From: CALMFG01 sp963666035
GTDB taxonomy: Bacteria > Bacillota > Clostridia > Christensenellales > CALMFG01
Assembly: GCA_963666035.2 (NCBI GenBank)
Contig: CAXXJI010000015.1
Span: forward strand, 1-36,492
DNA length: 36,492 nucleotides
Direction of reading: 5' to 3'
Positions 8,993 to 17,064 of this stretch are shown piece after piece. The notes under the pieces are model-generated. The model did no database searches, was not told the DNA's origin, and worked only from the letters and a program-made list of their open reading frames with translations. The number at the start of each line of letters is the position of its first letter. Position 1 is the stretch's first letter. The position numbers and the translations under genes are program-made.

Positions 8993-9006
8993 ATCGGCGG
9001 TATAAT
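8977..9006 (+). promoter_or_regulatory. Promoter for the marR-exporter operon
   Basis: TTGGAT, an 18-base spacer, then a perfect TATAAT. The -35 hexamer is inside the palindrome at 8973-8992, so a bound repressor would block RNA polymerase. Confidence 0.72.
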
Positions 9007-9036
9007 ATCGCTGTTAAGTGTAGCGGAGGCAGTTTG

Positions 9037-9465
9037 ATGGAAGAACTAATCAAGAAAATATTATCAATTTCACGCGCTGTCGGTTCAAAGAATTTTGAAT
9101 TCATGAAAACGCGTGGATATCGGCGTGTTGGCATCGGCCAGCTGGCGATTGTACGCATCGTGGCAGAGCATCCCGGTGTGTGTGCTGACGACATCTGCAA
9201 AATGTTGGAGCTGGATAAAGCGACCGTGGCGGTTGCGCTGAAGCACCTGATGGCGAGCGGATTAATTCGACGCGAAGTGGACGAAAATGATAAACGCCGC
9301 AAGCTGCTTTTTGCCACAGACAAACTAAAAGCTATCGAGGACGAAATTCAAGAGCTGCTCCGAAAGCAGGTGGCGCAGCTGACATATGGATTTACCGATT
9401 CGGATATTATGATTCTTGGGGATTATCTGGATCGTATTAAAGAGAATTTGAAACGTCTTAATTAA
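9037..9465 (+). CDS. MarR family transcriptional regulator
   Basis: A 142-residue winged-helix regulator. The DNA-binding region (about residues 30-95) has a recognition helix around LDKATVAVALKHLMASGLI and a charged wing REVDENDKRRKLLFATD, both typical of MarR. N- and C-terminal helices would form the dimer interface. The start at 9037 is chosen over an in-frame upstream TTG at 8977 because it has GGAGG eight bases upstream and lies downstream of the -10 element; the upstream start would fall inside the promoter. The exporter adaptor gene begins 26 bases after the stop, so this is most likely a local repressor of the exporter. The inducer is unknown. Confidence 0.9.
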   Translation: MEELIKKILSISRAVGSKNFEFMKTRGYRRVGIGQLAIVRIVAEHPGVCADDICKMLELDKATVAVALKHLMASGLIRREVDENDKRRKLLFATDKLKAIEDEIQELLRKQVAQLTYGFTDSDIMILGDYLDRIKENLKRLN

Positions 9466-9491
9466 TAAAAGTTTTTAAGGAGAGCACTAAA

Positions 9492-11036
9492 ATGGCAGCA
9501 GAAAAAAAGAAGAGAAGATGGATTATCTGGGTTGCGATTGTGGCTGTATTGGTTCTGGGCATTGTGCTTTTGCTACAACGCGCGCAAACCAAACTGGCAG
9601 AGTTATATACCGGATACCAGCCTGAGACCGCAGTCTTGGGAGATATCAAAGTCATGGTCAACGGTTCGGGTGCGGTGGAATCCAAAGACAGCCAAACGCT
9701 GTATGTGGATTACGCTTCCGAGGTGAAAGCCGTATACGCGGAAGACGGCGATGTGTTAGACCAGGGTGACATTATCGCAGTGCTGGAATCGGATACACTG
9801 GATGATCTGATTGACGCGAAACGCAATGAGATTGATAACATGCAGATCAGCATTCAATATGTGGACACTGATGATGAGCGCTTGATTGAATCGGGCGTAA
9901 AGGGCCGTGTGAAAGCGGTATACATCGACGAAGAAGATGATGTAAACGATATACTCGAAAAATACGGTGCGCTGATCGTGATTTCGGTGGATGATAAGAT
10001 GAAAACCACCATGAAAGTGGACAATGTGGAGATATACAGTTTGGGAGACGAACTCGAGATCAATATGGACGGTTCAACTGAGGATGCAACCATTGAAGAT
10101 ATCAATGCGCTGACCAGCGAGATCACACTGGTATTTAAAGACGATAAGAACGAAGATTATCAGATCGGCGATACCGCGGTACTGAAAAACGCGGACGGCG
10201 TACCGATTGCCGAAGGGCTGTTGGAAGTCAATCATCCGTATTTTATCACAGCGGACGAAGGCAAGATCGGCTACGTGCGTGTACGTTTTAACAGCTGGGT
10301 GGATCGCGGTGATTTGTTGATTCGCTTGGAGCGTGGAATGTACAGCGACGATTATCTGTACGCTGTGGACAAACTAAACGAGATGCATGCGGACCTCAGC
10401 GAGATGCAAGCGGCTAAAGACGCGCTGGTGGTGCGAGCCCCGGTTAGTGGTGTTATCTCCGATCTTTCCATCAACGAAGGTCAGTATTTACAGCAGGGAC
10501 AGGTGATCTGTACAGTTGAAGGCAATACCACTTTGAAGATTTTAGTGGATATTGATGAGCTGGATATCGCAAAAATAGAACTGGGACAGGAAGCCGACGT
10601 GACCATTGATGCCCTGTCGGGCGAAGTGTTTACAGCTACCGTTTCCGAGATCAACCCCATTGGTGTTTCGGTCAACAATGTCACACATTATATCATCACC
10701 CTAGACTTGCCGACCTCTCCGGGCATTTTGCTCGGTATGAGTGCGGATGTGGATATTCTGGCGCAGGAGAAAACAAATACGCTTTTGATCCCCCTAACGG
10801 CGGTACAAACCATCAACAATAAATACTATGTGATGATGGCGAACGAAATCGGCACCACCACTGTGGCGACCCATGAGGTGACGATCGGTATCACCGACGG
10901 GGTGAATGTGGAGATCCTTGAAGGGCTTGCGGAAGGCGATGAAATCGCGGTGCCTGTGGAACTTTCGGACACCATGGAAATGATGCGGGGCGGTTCGGGC
11001 AGCAGCGACACCAGCGGATTTGCTGATGGAGAATAA
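9492..11036 (+). CDS. MacA/HlyD-like adaptor subunit of an ABC exporter
   Basis: A 514-residue membrane-fusion/adaptor protein. It has a short basic N-terminus, one membrane helix (about residues 10-28), and then an extracellular region. A first lipoyl half (VKAVYAEDGDVLDQGDIIAVLES) and a second (RAPVSGVISDLSINEGQYLQQGQVI) flank a long insert. Beta-barrel and membrane-proximal domains follow, ending in a Gly/Ser-rich tail. In MacA the equivalent insert is a long alpha-helical hairpin. Here it is about 200 residues, mostly predicted beta with an acidic character, and contains another GRVKAVYI-like strand, with only a short helical segment (about 290-310). AGGAG precedes the ATG. The ATPase gene starts 37 bases downstream. 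It probably works with the downstream ATPase and permease; the substrate is unknown. Confidence 0.88.
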   Translation: MAAEKKKRRWIIWVAIVAVLVLGIVLLLQRAQTKLAELYTGYQPETAVLGDIKVMVNGSGAVESKDSQTLYVDYASEVKAVYAEDGDVLDQGDIIAVLESDTLDDLIDAKRNEIDNMQISIQYVDTDDERLIESGVKGRVKAVYIDEEDDVNDILEKYGALIVISVDDKMKTTMKVDNVEIYSLGDELEINMDGSTEDATIEDINALTSEITLVFKDDKNEDYQIGDTAVLKNADGVPIAEGLLEVNHPYFITADEGKIGYVRVRFNSWVDRGDLLIRLERGMYSDDYLYAVDKLNEMHADLSEMQAAKDALVVRAPVSGVISDLSINEGQYLQQGQVICTVEGNTTLKILVDIDELDIAKIELGQEADVTIDALSGEVFTATVSEINPIGVSVNNVTHYIITLDLPTSPGILLGMSADVDILAQEKTNTLLIPLTAVQTINNKYYVMMANEIGTTTVATHEVTIGITDGVNVEILEGLAEGDEIAVPVELSDTMEMMRGGSGSSDTSGFADGE

Positions 11037-11073
11037 AGCTGAAACGACAAACCTGCAAAAGGATTAATATAAG

Positions 11074-11760
11074 ATGATTGAATTAACTGACATAAAAAAA
11101 ACATATATCATGGGTGAAACCGAGGTGCATGCGCTGAACGGTATCAGCCTGACCATCCGGGACGGCGAGTTTTTGGCCATCATCGGGCCTTCGGGCAGCG
11201 GCAAAAGCACACTGATGAATGTCATCGGCTGTCTGGATGTGGCGGATGAAGGGACTTATAAGCTGGATGGGGAGTATGTGAAGAACCTGTCCGAAAAGCA
11301 GTTGGGCGTGGTGCGTAACCGGAAAATCGGGTTTATCTTTCAGCAGTTTAATCTGCTGCCCAAACTGACGGCGTATGAAAATGTAGAGCTGCCGCTGATC
11401 TATCAGGGGCTTTCAAAAGAAGAAAGACATCGCAGAACCACAGAAAGTCTGGAAAGAGTCGGGTTGGGAGACCGGATGGATCACAAACCCACCGAGCTTT
11501 CGGGCGGCCAGCAGCAGCGCGTGGCGATTGCACGGGCGCTGGCGACCAACCCTACGCTGATTCTGGCGGACGAGCCCACCGGCAACCTGGACAGTAAGTC
11601 TGGCAAAGAGATTATGCTGATGTTAAAAGCGCTGAACGCGGAAGGCAAAGGCATCGTTTTGATTACCCATGATAACTGGGTGGCCAATCAGGCTGATCAG
11701 CAGGTGCGTATCGTGGACGGCAAAATTGAACCGAATAAAAAGAAAGGCGGTACAAAATGA
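11074..11760 (+). CDS. MacB/LolD-type ABC transporter ATP-binding protein
   Basis: A 228-residue ABC ATPase of the MacB/LolD/FtsE group. Walker A GPSGSGKST lies at 38-46, the Q-loop at about 89-92, the LSGGQ signature at 142-146 followed by QQRVAIARAL, Walker B ending in D166-E167-P, and the H-loop in VLITHD. All catalytic elements are intact. It powers the permease encoded immediately downstream, whose start codon overlaps this stop codon (ATGA at 11757-11760), indicating translational coupling. Members of this group export peptides, lipids or antibiotics rather than importing nutrients. Confidence 0.95.
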   Translation: MIELTDIKKTYIMGETEVHALNGISLTIRDGEFLAIIGPSGSGKSTLMNVIGCLDVADEGTYKLDGEYVKNLSEKQLGVVRNRKIGFIFQQFNLLPKLTAYENVELPLIYQGLSKEERHRRTTESLERVGLGDRMDHKPTELSGGQQQRVAIARALATNPTLILADEPTGNLDSKSGKEIMLMLKALNAEGKGIVLITHDNWVANQADQQVRIVDGKIEPNKKKGGTK

Positions 11761-12920
11761 AGTTTTCGCAAGCATTAAAGATGGCACTTGTATCGCTTAA
11801 AAGCAATAAAATGCGCTCATTTCTGACCATGCTTGGCATCATCATCGGCGTTTTGGCGGTGACCTTGCTGATTTCGCTGGGTCAGGGCGCGACGAATATG
11901 ATTACCGGCGAAGTGGAGGGCTTAGGCTCAAATTTGGTGCTGGCGCAGATTACCAGTCCAAAAACAGTATATATTACAGTGGATGATGTAATGAAGCTGG
12001 AGGGGACGGGCGGTATTGAGAGTGCAGCGGCGGCAAAGTCGGCGACGGCCACTGTCAAAGCGGGCACCGAAAACATCTCGTCTTCGATTGAGGGTGTGAC
12101 CGCCAAGTATAATCAGGTGATGAATCTCGATCTGCTGTATGGCAGATTTTTGACAGAGCTGGATGTACAGGCCAAAACCAATAACGCAGTGGTGGGTTAT
12201 GAAGTGGCGAAAGACTTATACGGTACCACCAACTGCATTGGGAACAGCGTCAATATCAAAGGCAGAGACTTCACCGTGGTGGGTGTGCTGGGCGAAGGTG
12301 AAAGCATGATTACATCCACGGACAATACGGTCTATATACCGATTCTGACTTTCCAGCGATTGTTTAATGACAAAGAGCTGGGGGCTATCTATGTTTCGGC
12401 TGAAAACTCTGATACGGTAGACATGGCCGAAACCACGCTGGACCACTATCTATTAAAGGAGCTTGGCGATGATGATTACTATATGGTCATCAACCAGGCG
12501 GCGATTCTTGATGTGATGAACCGGGTGCTGAGCACCATGGCCAACCTGCTGGCAGGCATTGCGGCCATCTCGCTGTTGGTCGGCGGTATCGGCATCATGA
12601 ATATTATGCTGGTTTCGGTTTCCGAGCGGACGCGTGAGATTGGCATTCGAAAAGCAATCGGGGCGCAGAAGAGCGATATCATGACGCAGTTTTTGATCGA
12701 ATCGGTGACACTTTCGATCACTGGCGGCATGATCGGCATGCTGCTTGGTATGATCGGCATCGCAGTGCTGGAACAGCTGACGGGCATTGAGCTGGCGCTG
12801 ACATGGGCCATTACGGCGCTGGCGCTAGGGTTTTCGGCAAGCGTGGGAATCATTTTCGGCATCGGGCCGGCCAACAAGGCGGCCAACTTAAACCCGATCG
12901 AAGCCTTGCGATACGAATAG
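11757..12920 (+). CDS. MacB-like ABC exporter permease (FtsX domain)
   Basis: A 387-residue permease with the MacB layout. One N-terminal membrane helix sits within ...SNKMRSFLTMLGIIIGV..., followed by an extracellular MacB_PCD region of roughly 230 residues. A C-terminal FtsX domain has three helices, including LLVGGIGIMNIMLVSVSERTREIGIRKAIGA. The gene closes with the usual NPIEALRYE end. This is the mechanotransmission type of ABC exporter. In a monoderm without an outer-membrane channel, the adaptor-permease complex would expel substrates from the outer face of the membrane. It is the last gene of the marR operon, with a terminator after it. Confidence 0.94.
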   Translation: MKFSQALKMALVSLKSNKMRSFLTMLGIIIGVLAVTLLISLGQGATNMITGEVEGLGSNLVLAQITSPKTVYITVDDVMKLEGTGGIESAAAAKSATATVKAGTENISSSIEGVTAKYNQVMNLDLLYGRFLTELDVQAKTNNAVVGYEVAKDLYGTTNCIGNSVNIKGRDFTVVGVLGEGESMITSTDNTVYIPILTFQRLFNDKELGAIYVSAENSDTVDMAETTLDHYLLKELGDDDYYMVINQAAILDVMNRVLSTMANLLAGIAAISLLVGGIGIMNIMLVSVSERTREIGIRKAIGAQKSDIMTQFLIESVTLSITGGMIGMLLGMIGIAVLEQLTGIELALTWAITALALGFSASVGIIFGIGPANKAANLNPIEALRYE

Positions 12921-12934
12921 AAAAAACTTGAAAG

Positions 12935-12970
12935 CCTTCCAAGCGCTTTGCCGGGAAGGTTTTTTGTTTT
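12935..12970 (+). terminator. Intrinsic terminator after the exporter operon
   Basis: Stem CCTTCC with GGAAGG, a loop containing a second small AAGC/GCTT pairing, then six Ts and a further T-rich run. Confidence 0.82.
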
Positions 12971-12978
12971 TCGTTAAG

Positions 12979-13008
12979 TTGATTAAAAAACGCGGCTTAT
13001 GTTATAAT
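12979..13008 (+). promoter_or_regulatory. Putative promoter for the DtxR-type regulator gene
   Basis: TTGATT, 18 bases, then TATAAT, with the start codon 37 bases downstream of the -10. Confidence 0.65.
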
Positions 13009-13044
13009 TGTCAAACAAAAACATTTTCAAAGAAGGAATGAAGC

Positions 13045-13416
13045 ATGCAGATTAAAGAATCCGGTGAGATGTATCTGGAAGTGATGTACAATCTCTTTTC
13101 TGAAACCGGTGAGATACGTTCGGTGGATGTGGCCAAAGCTTTAGGGTATTCTAAACCCTCTGTTTCCCGTGCGATTGGACTTCTAAAAAAAGAAGGGTTT
13201 ATCGAACAGGAGCCTTACGGTAAAATTACATTGACCGAAAAGGGATTGTCGCGCGCCAAACTGGTCGCAGACCGGCATGTGCTGCTGACTGAGTTTTTGG
13301 TCAGATCATTGGGCGTCACACCGGAAATTGCCGAACAGGACGCCTGCCGCATCGAACACATCGTTTCGCGTGAGACCATGGCGGCTGTACGAGAATACTT
13401 AAAACAACATCAATAA
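13045..13416 (+). CDS. DtxR/MntR family metal-dependent regulator
   Basis: A 123-residue two-domain regulator (winged helix plus dimerisation/metal domain) lacking the SH3-like third domain of DtxR. The helix-turn-helix is about residues 24-52 (VDVAKALGYSKPSVSRAIGLLKKEGFI). At the metal site the opening reads G-E-M9-Y-L-E, and the second domain has H78 and DAC101RIE104H105. By eye this matches the DtxR/IdeR pattern (Met10, His79, Cys102, Glu105, His106) rather than the MntR pattern, which has Asp at the Met position. Iron is therefore a better guess than manganese as co-repressor, but this is inference. It probably acts on metal transport genes elsewhere. It converges on uppP with only four bases between stop codons. 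Confidence 0.88.
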   Translation: MQIKESGEMYLEVMYNLFSETGEIRSVDVAKALGYSKPSVSRAIGLLKKEGFIEQEPYGKITLTEKGLSRAKLVADRHVLLTEFLVRSLGVTPEIAEQDACRIEHIVSRETMAAVREYLKQHQ

Positions 13417-13420
13417 TCGG

Positions 13421-14203
13421 CTAGAAAAACAGATGCGTCCAGGTTTGGTCTACAAAGACGAGAACAGCCAAAACAAAGACATACACCGCAAACCCATACA
13501 GCTTTTTATTGGAGATTAGCTTTAAAAGTCCGCGAACGGCAAAGTAACCGCTGACTGCGGCCGCAATCATGCCGACAACCAGAGGAGCGACACCGATGCC
13601 GATCGGCTCGCCAATGGCTTTTAAGCCTTCATATCCGCTGGAGCCTAAGATGATGATAACGCTCATCAGGAAGGAAAATTTCGCCGCCTGAACGCGGTCG
13701 ATGTTGCGGGCAAGTCCGCCCGAAAGGGTCATGCCTGAACGGGACACACCGGGCAGCAGCGCTACCGCCTGGCACAGGCCGATAATGAGCGCATCCCAAA
13801 GACCGACTTCGGTCTTTTTTTGTGTTTGCCGTGCGGCCAGCCATTCGGCTAAAACCAGCACCAGACCGGTGATTAGAAAGCTGACGGCCAGAAATTTTCC
13901 ACTGAACGCCGCTTTTAAGGTGTCTTCAAACAGCAGTGCCAGAATGACAGCCGGAACGGAAGCGATGATCAGGCTTAATGTGAGTTTCTGGAAAGGACGC
14001 TTTAAGATGCCGAGGATATCCTGCCACAGCACCACCACAACCGCCAGCAGTGTGGCAAAATGCAGCATCACGTCAAAGGTGAGATAATCTCCGGAGAGAT
14101 TTAAGACCTTTTGAACCAAAACCAGATGTCCCGATGAAGAGACGGGTAAAAACTCTGTAAGCCCCTGTACGATGCCCAAGATAGCGGCTTTGAAGATTGT
14201 CAT
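13421..14203 (-). CDS. uppP: Undecaprenyl-diphosphatase UppP (BacA)
   Basis: An integral membrane enzyme that dephosphorylates undecaprenyl diphosphate to recycle the lipid carrier for peptidoglycan and other wall polymers; overproduction in other bacteria gives bacitracin resistance. Both family signatures are present: EFLPVSSSGHL near the N-terminus and LLPGVSRSGMT in the middle, with about eight hydrophobic segments. The start at 14203 (260 residues) is preferred because it has GGAG upstream and gives the normal UppP N-terminus. The longer in-frame reading to 14272 would begin inside the promoter's -35 hexamer. Confidence 0.95.
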   Translation of the reverse strand: MTIFKAAILGIVQGLTEFLPVSSSGHLVLVQKVLNLSGDYLTFDVMLHFATLLAVVVVLWQDILGILKRPFQKLTLSLIIASVPAVILALLFEDTLKAAFSGKFLAVSFLITGLVLVLAEWLAARQTQKKTEVGLWDALIIGLCQAVALLPGVSRSGMTLSGGLARNIDRVQAAKFSFLMSVIIILGSSGYEGLKAIGEPIGIGVAPLVVGMIAAAVSGYFAVRGLLKLISNKKLYGFAVYVFVLAVLVFVDQTWTHLFF

Positions 14204-14243
14204 TTTTTCTTTCTCCAACCATATATTTTGTCTTGCGATAAGG

Positions 14244-14272
14244 ATTATATCAACATATCTTTTGATTATCAA
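14244..14272 (-). promoter_or_regulatory. Promoter for uppP
   Basis: On the minus strand, TTGATA, a 17-base spacer, then TATAAT, about 40 bases upstream of the chosen uppP start. It overrules the longer reading frame. Confidence 0.75.
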
Positions 14273-14313
14273 GCAAAAGCACCGTATAGATTTTTTTGTT
14301 TGCCTTGAACTGT

Positions 14314-14342
14314 TTGCAATAGCAGACCAAAAATAATATAAT
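14314..14342 (+). promoter_or_regulatory. Strong sigma-A promoter for the 14.4-18.5 kb operon
   Basis: TTGCAA, a 17-base spacer, then a perfect TATAAT, 35 bases before the TTG start of the first gene. It is one of the best promoter matches in the window. Confidence 0.78.
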
Positions 14343-14377
14343 GATGAAAATATCCAATTTAGTTAGAGGGCATTGAA

Positions 14378-15511
14378 TTGGAGAATAGGAAAACGAACAT
14401 TAAACGCGTCACCCTGCTGGATGGCGGAGCAGAGAATATCAATGATATCTATATCGTTGACGGAGTCATTAATTCGATCCGTCAGGAAGTACGCCAGAGC
14501 GTGTTTTCCGGTGTGTATGAGATGGATGCGGACGGCTTGACGGCGGTACCTTTTTTTACAGACAGTGCATGCTTTGCGCTGGGCTTTAAGGAGGGTCAAT
14601 TGCCCCGGCTTTCCGAGCAGGAGTACAAGCGATTTGGGTTCTTTTCTTTTGTCACTATGTTAAACCCGCTGGATAATCCGGCGCGACTTTTTGAACAAAA
14701 AGAGTGTGCCAGCCTTTATACCAAAGCGGGGATGACGGCGCACTATTTGACGGGAGGTACCCGCAATAAGCTTTACCACCTTGGCGAAAACATCTATGAG
14801 GATATCGTCAAAGCCGAAAGCTGTGTCGGCGCTTCGGCACTGGTGGATGATCGTGAGCTCGGTATCGACCATACGCGTTTTTGCAACATGGCAAAGCAGG
14901 TGCGCGCGGCAGAAGAAGACACGGATAAATGCTGTGTCACAGCGGCCCTGATGGGGGACACCGCCAGAGATTTTATGTTTATATCCGATACGTTCGGTGT
15001 GGGCACGGAGCAGGGTACCGTGATTCCGACGTTTGTCAACCGCAGCAAAGCGCTGCTGAACGCAGGCCTTTTGCACCTGAAAGCGGGGGGTACGGTGATG
15101 CTGGTGGCGTGCGGGGATGAAGCACGGATGGACCCGTCAGTGATCCCATTAAGTCAGGCGCTGGTGCGCATATTTGAAGCGGCGGGGCACCTTGGCGGAG
15201 TGCTGACGGCGTCTTACAGCGGAGGGCTTCTGCCCAAGAAAAACAGTAACTGTTTGGATGTGCGGGGCGAAATTGTGAATTTGAGCATGGAGCTGAAGCA
15301 AGCGGCGGCCTTGGGCGTTCCAGCCGCAGAAGTGCTAAAAACGGTGACGGATAACCCGATATCGATTTTTGGTCTGGATTCGCTCAGAATCGCCGAAGGA
15401 CAAACAGCGCGGTTTTTACTGGTGGATACGGCCTTAAACGTCAAATACATCGTGGAAGGCAACTTGGTTTATCCGCCCGACAGCTACAAAACGCCGGTGT
15501 TGTTTTTTTAA
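14378..15511 (+). CDS. Isoaspartyl-dipeptidase (IadA)-like amidohydrolase homologue, probably catalytically dead
   Basis: A 377-residue homologue of beta-aspartyl dipeptidase IadA. The fold-level match is clear in VIPTFVNRSKALLNAGLLHLKAGGT (bacterial IadA has a PTHVNR block here), LMGDT, VDDRELG and the C-terminal amidohydrolase end. By eye, all six metal ligands are replaced: the HxH pair by S63-A-C65, the carboxylated lysine by A152, and the later ligands by L191 (His), F219 (His) and Y280 (Asp). Residues thought to hold the substrate in the E. coli enzyme appear kept: E72, R159 and R222. It starts with TTG, seven bases after GAGGG; no ATG precedes residue 50. It leads an operon with two membrane proteins and an M20 peptidase. 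A substrate-binding or sensing role is inferred. Confidence 0.8.
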   Translation: MENRKTNIKRVTLLDGGAENINDIYIVDGVINSIRQEVRQSVFSGVYEMDADGLTAVPFFTDSACFALGFKEGQLPRLSEQEYKRFGFFSFVTMLNPLDNPARLFEQKECASLYTKAGMTAHYLTGGTRNKLYHLGENIYEDIVKAESCVGASALVDDRELGIDHTRFCNMAKQVRAAEEDTDKCCVTAALMGDTARDFMFISDTFGVGTEQGTVIPTFVNRSKALLNAGLLHLKAGGTVMLVACGDEARMDPSVIPLSQALVRIFEAAGHLGGVLTASYSGGLLPKKNSNCLDVRGEIVNLSMELKQAAALGVPAAEVLKTVTDNPISIFGLDSLRIAEGQTARFLLVDTALNVKYIVEGNLVYPPDSYKTPVLFF

Positions 15512-15574
15512 GCGGAGCGCAGGCGATCATCATGATACAGCAAAAAAGACTATCCTGTAAGGAGCAAAAGAAAT

Positions 15575-16321
15575 ATGGCAGAACAGATTTACAGCGTTAA
15601 AAACAGCGCATTCCTCTATATTATGGGTGTGCTGGTCGCCGTCTTTGTGCTGGCACAATCGGTCATCTTCCTGGTCCGTGCCTGGAAAAGGGGAAATGCG
15701 ATTGGGCTTTCCAAAGAAAAGATGAAGGCGGCACTCATCAGCAGCGGAACGTTTTCGATTGTTCCTTCCGTCCCCATCGTCATTGCACTATTGACGCTGG
15801 CCGCCACCTTGGGCGTACCCTTCGCCTGGACGCGGTTGACGGTGATCGGATCGATGATTTATGAGACCACAGCGGCGGGCGCGGTGGCCGATGTGGCGGC
15901 GCTCACCAAGGATGCGGCAGGTGCGATGACCGCCCAGCAGGCATACAATTACGATTTATCTGTGTTTTCGGCTTCAATGTGGGTGATGACTATTGGCATC
16001 CTCATTGGGCCGCTGTTTATGATATTTGGGCTGAAACGCTATCAGGGCAAGATTAAGCAAATGCGTGAAAAGAACTCGGTCTGGACCGAAATCTTAATCG
16101 CCGCGCTGTTTATGGGCATGATCGCGGCGTTGGGCAGCCGAGAGATTGCCAAAGCCGGCGTGCATATGCTGACCGTATTCACGGGTGCAGTTGCGATGCT
16201 GATCTTCGGGGTCATCATCCATCTGACCAAAGCCAAATGGCTGGAAGGGTTTGCGCTTCCAGTCTCCATCATCGCCGCACTTGCGGCTTCGGCCGGATAT
16301 GTTATCTGGTTTGCACTGTAA
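15575..16321 (+). CDS. DUF5058-like integral membrane protein
   Basis: A 248-residue membrane protein with about six helices, near residues 12-34, 56-79, 131-153, 169-188, 197-216 and 222-247. It resembles the DUF5058 family as I remember it, whose function is not established. There is no signal peptide beyond the first helix. A Gly/Ala-rich stretch at about 90-110 (GSMIYETTAAGAVADVAA) could be a re-entrant or substrate-contact segment. AAGGAG precedes the ATG. The gene follows the dead IadA homologue by 63 bases, and a second membrane protein starts 14 bases after its stop, suggesting a heteromeric transporter. It is not an ABC permease (no EAA loop) and has no known transporter signature that I can recognise. 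Confidence 0.7.
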   Translation: MAEQIYSVKNSAFLYIMGVLVAVFVLAQSVIFLVRAWKRGNAIGLSKEKMKAALISSGTFSIVPSVPIVIALLTLAATLGVPFAWTRLTVIGSMIYETTAAGAVADVAALTKDAAGAMTAQQAYNYDLSVFSASMWVMTIGILIGPLFMIFGLKRYQGKIKQMREKNSVWTEILIAALFMGMIAALGSREIAKAGVHMLTVFTGAVAMLIFGVIIHLTKAKWLEGFALPVSIIAALAASAGYVIWFAL

Positions 16322-16335
16322 GGGGGAATGAGACG

Positions 16336-17064
16336 ATGAAAAAGAAAACCTATATGATGTCTGATTACGAATATGCCACCCACCGCATCGGCCGGATTTC
16401 CACCACGCTGGCACTGCTGTTGATTATCTCCGTGCCGCTGCTGTTCTGCGTCATCTACCATGTACTGCCCAACTGGGACGCGCTGTTTCAAGGCGCGCTG
16501 AAAATTGTCCCCATGTTCTATGCTGTGGGCGCCATTGAAATTATCAACTATGTGCCTATGTTAGGTGCGGGTGGATCATACCTTGCGTTTATCACGGGCA
16601 ATTTAACCAATATGAAAATCCCCGCCGCACAGGTGGGGCTGGAACGCGCGGGCGTGGAAGCGACCAGCGAAGAGGGCGAGATTATCTCCACGCTGTCGGT
16701 GGCCATGTCCACCATCGTCACCGATATCATCATCATTATCGGGATGCTGTTGGTGATTCCGCTGAATCGCTGGATTGGGTCGCAGGAGGTTTTAGCCAAA
16801 GTCTTTGACCTGCAGGAAGGCTACGTCATCGCGGCGCTGTTCGGCGCACTGGGCGTGGTGTTCATCTCCCGTTCCTGGAAGATTGCGATTGCGCCGTTTG
16901 TGGTGATGCTCACTCTGTATATTTTGTTCAGAAGCCTCATCAATAGTTCGGTGTTTGGCGTAGTGGCGATTCCGCTGGCCGCCACGGTGGCCATTTTAGT
17001 GGCACGAATCATGTATAAAAGCGGCTGGCTGACAAAGAAAGACATTGGAGAAAGTGAAAGCTAA
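16336..17064 (+). CDS. Partner integral membrane protein of the DUF5058-like protein
   Basis: A 242-residue polytopic protein with a short cytoplasmic N-terminus and helices near 23-43, 55-75, 119-145, 163-178, 182-199 and 204-226. Between the second and third lies a Gly/Asn-rich segment (MLGAGGSYLAFITGNLTNMKIP, about 75-96) of the kind that forms re-entrant loops in secondary transporters. The family is not recognised. The start at 16336 is set by a GGGGG site a few bases upstream, rejecting an in-frame start at 16237 that would overlap the preceding gene by 85 bases. The M20 peptidase start codon directly follows this stop codon, so all four genes are probably made together. A two-subunit carrier for a peptide or N-acyl amino acid is inferred. 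Confidence 0.72.
   Translation: MKKKTYMMSDYEYATHRIGRISTTLALLLIISVPLLFCVIYHVLPNWDALFQGALKIVPMFYAVGAIEIINYVPMLGAGGSYLAFITGNLTNMKIPAAQVGLERAGVEATSEEGEIISTLSVAMSTIVTDIIIIIGMLLVIPLNRWIGSQEVLAKVFDLQEGYVIAALFGALGVVFISRSWKIAIAPFVVMLTLYILFRSLINSSVFGVVAIPLAATVAILVARIMYKSGWLTKKDIGESES

Noticed and set aside
14204..14272. N-terminal extension of UppP by 23 residues
   Set aside because: The longer start overlaps the -35 hexamer of a good promoter, while the ATG at 14203 has GGAG and gives the family's usual N-terminus.
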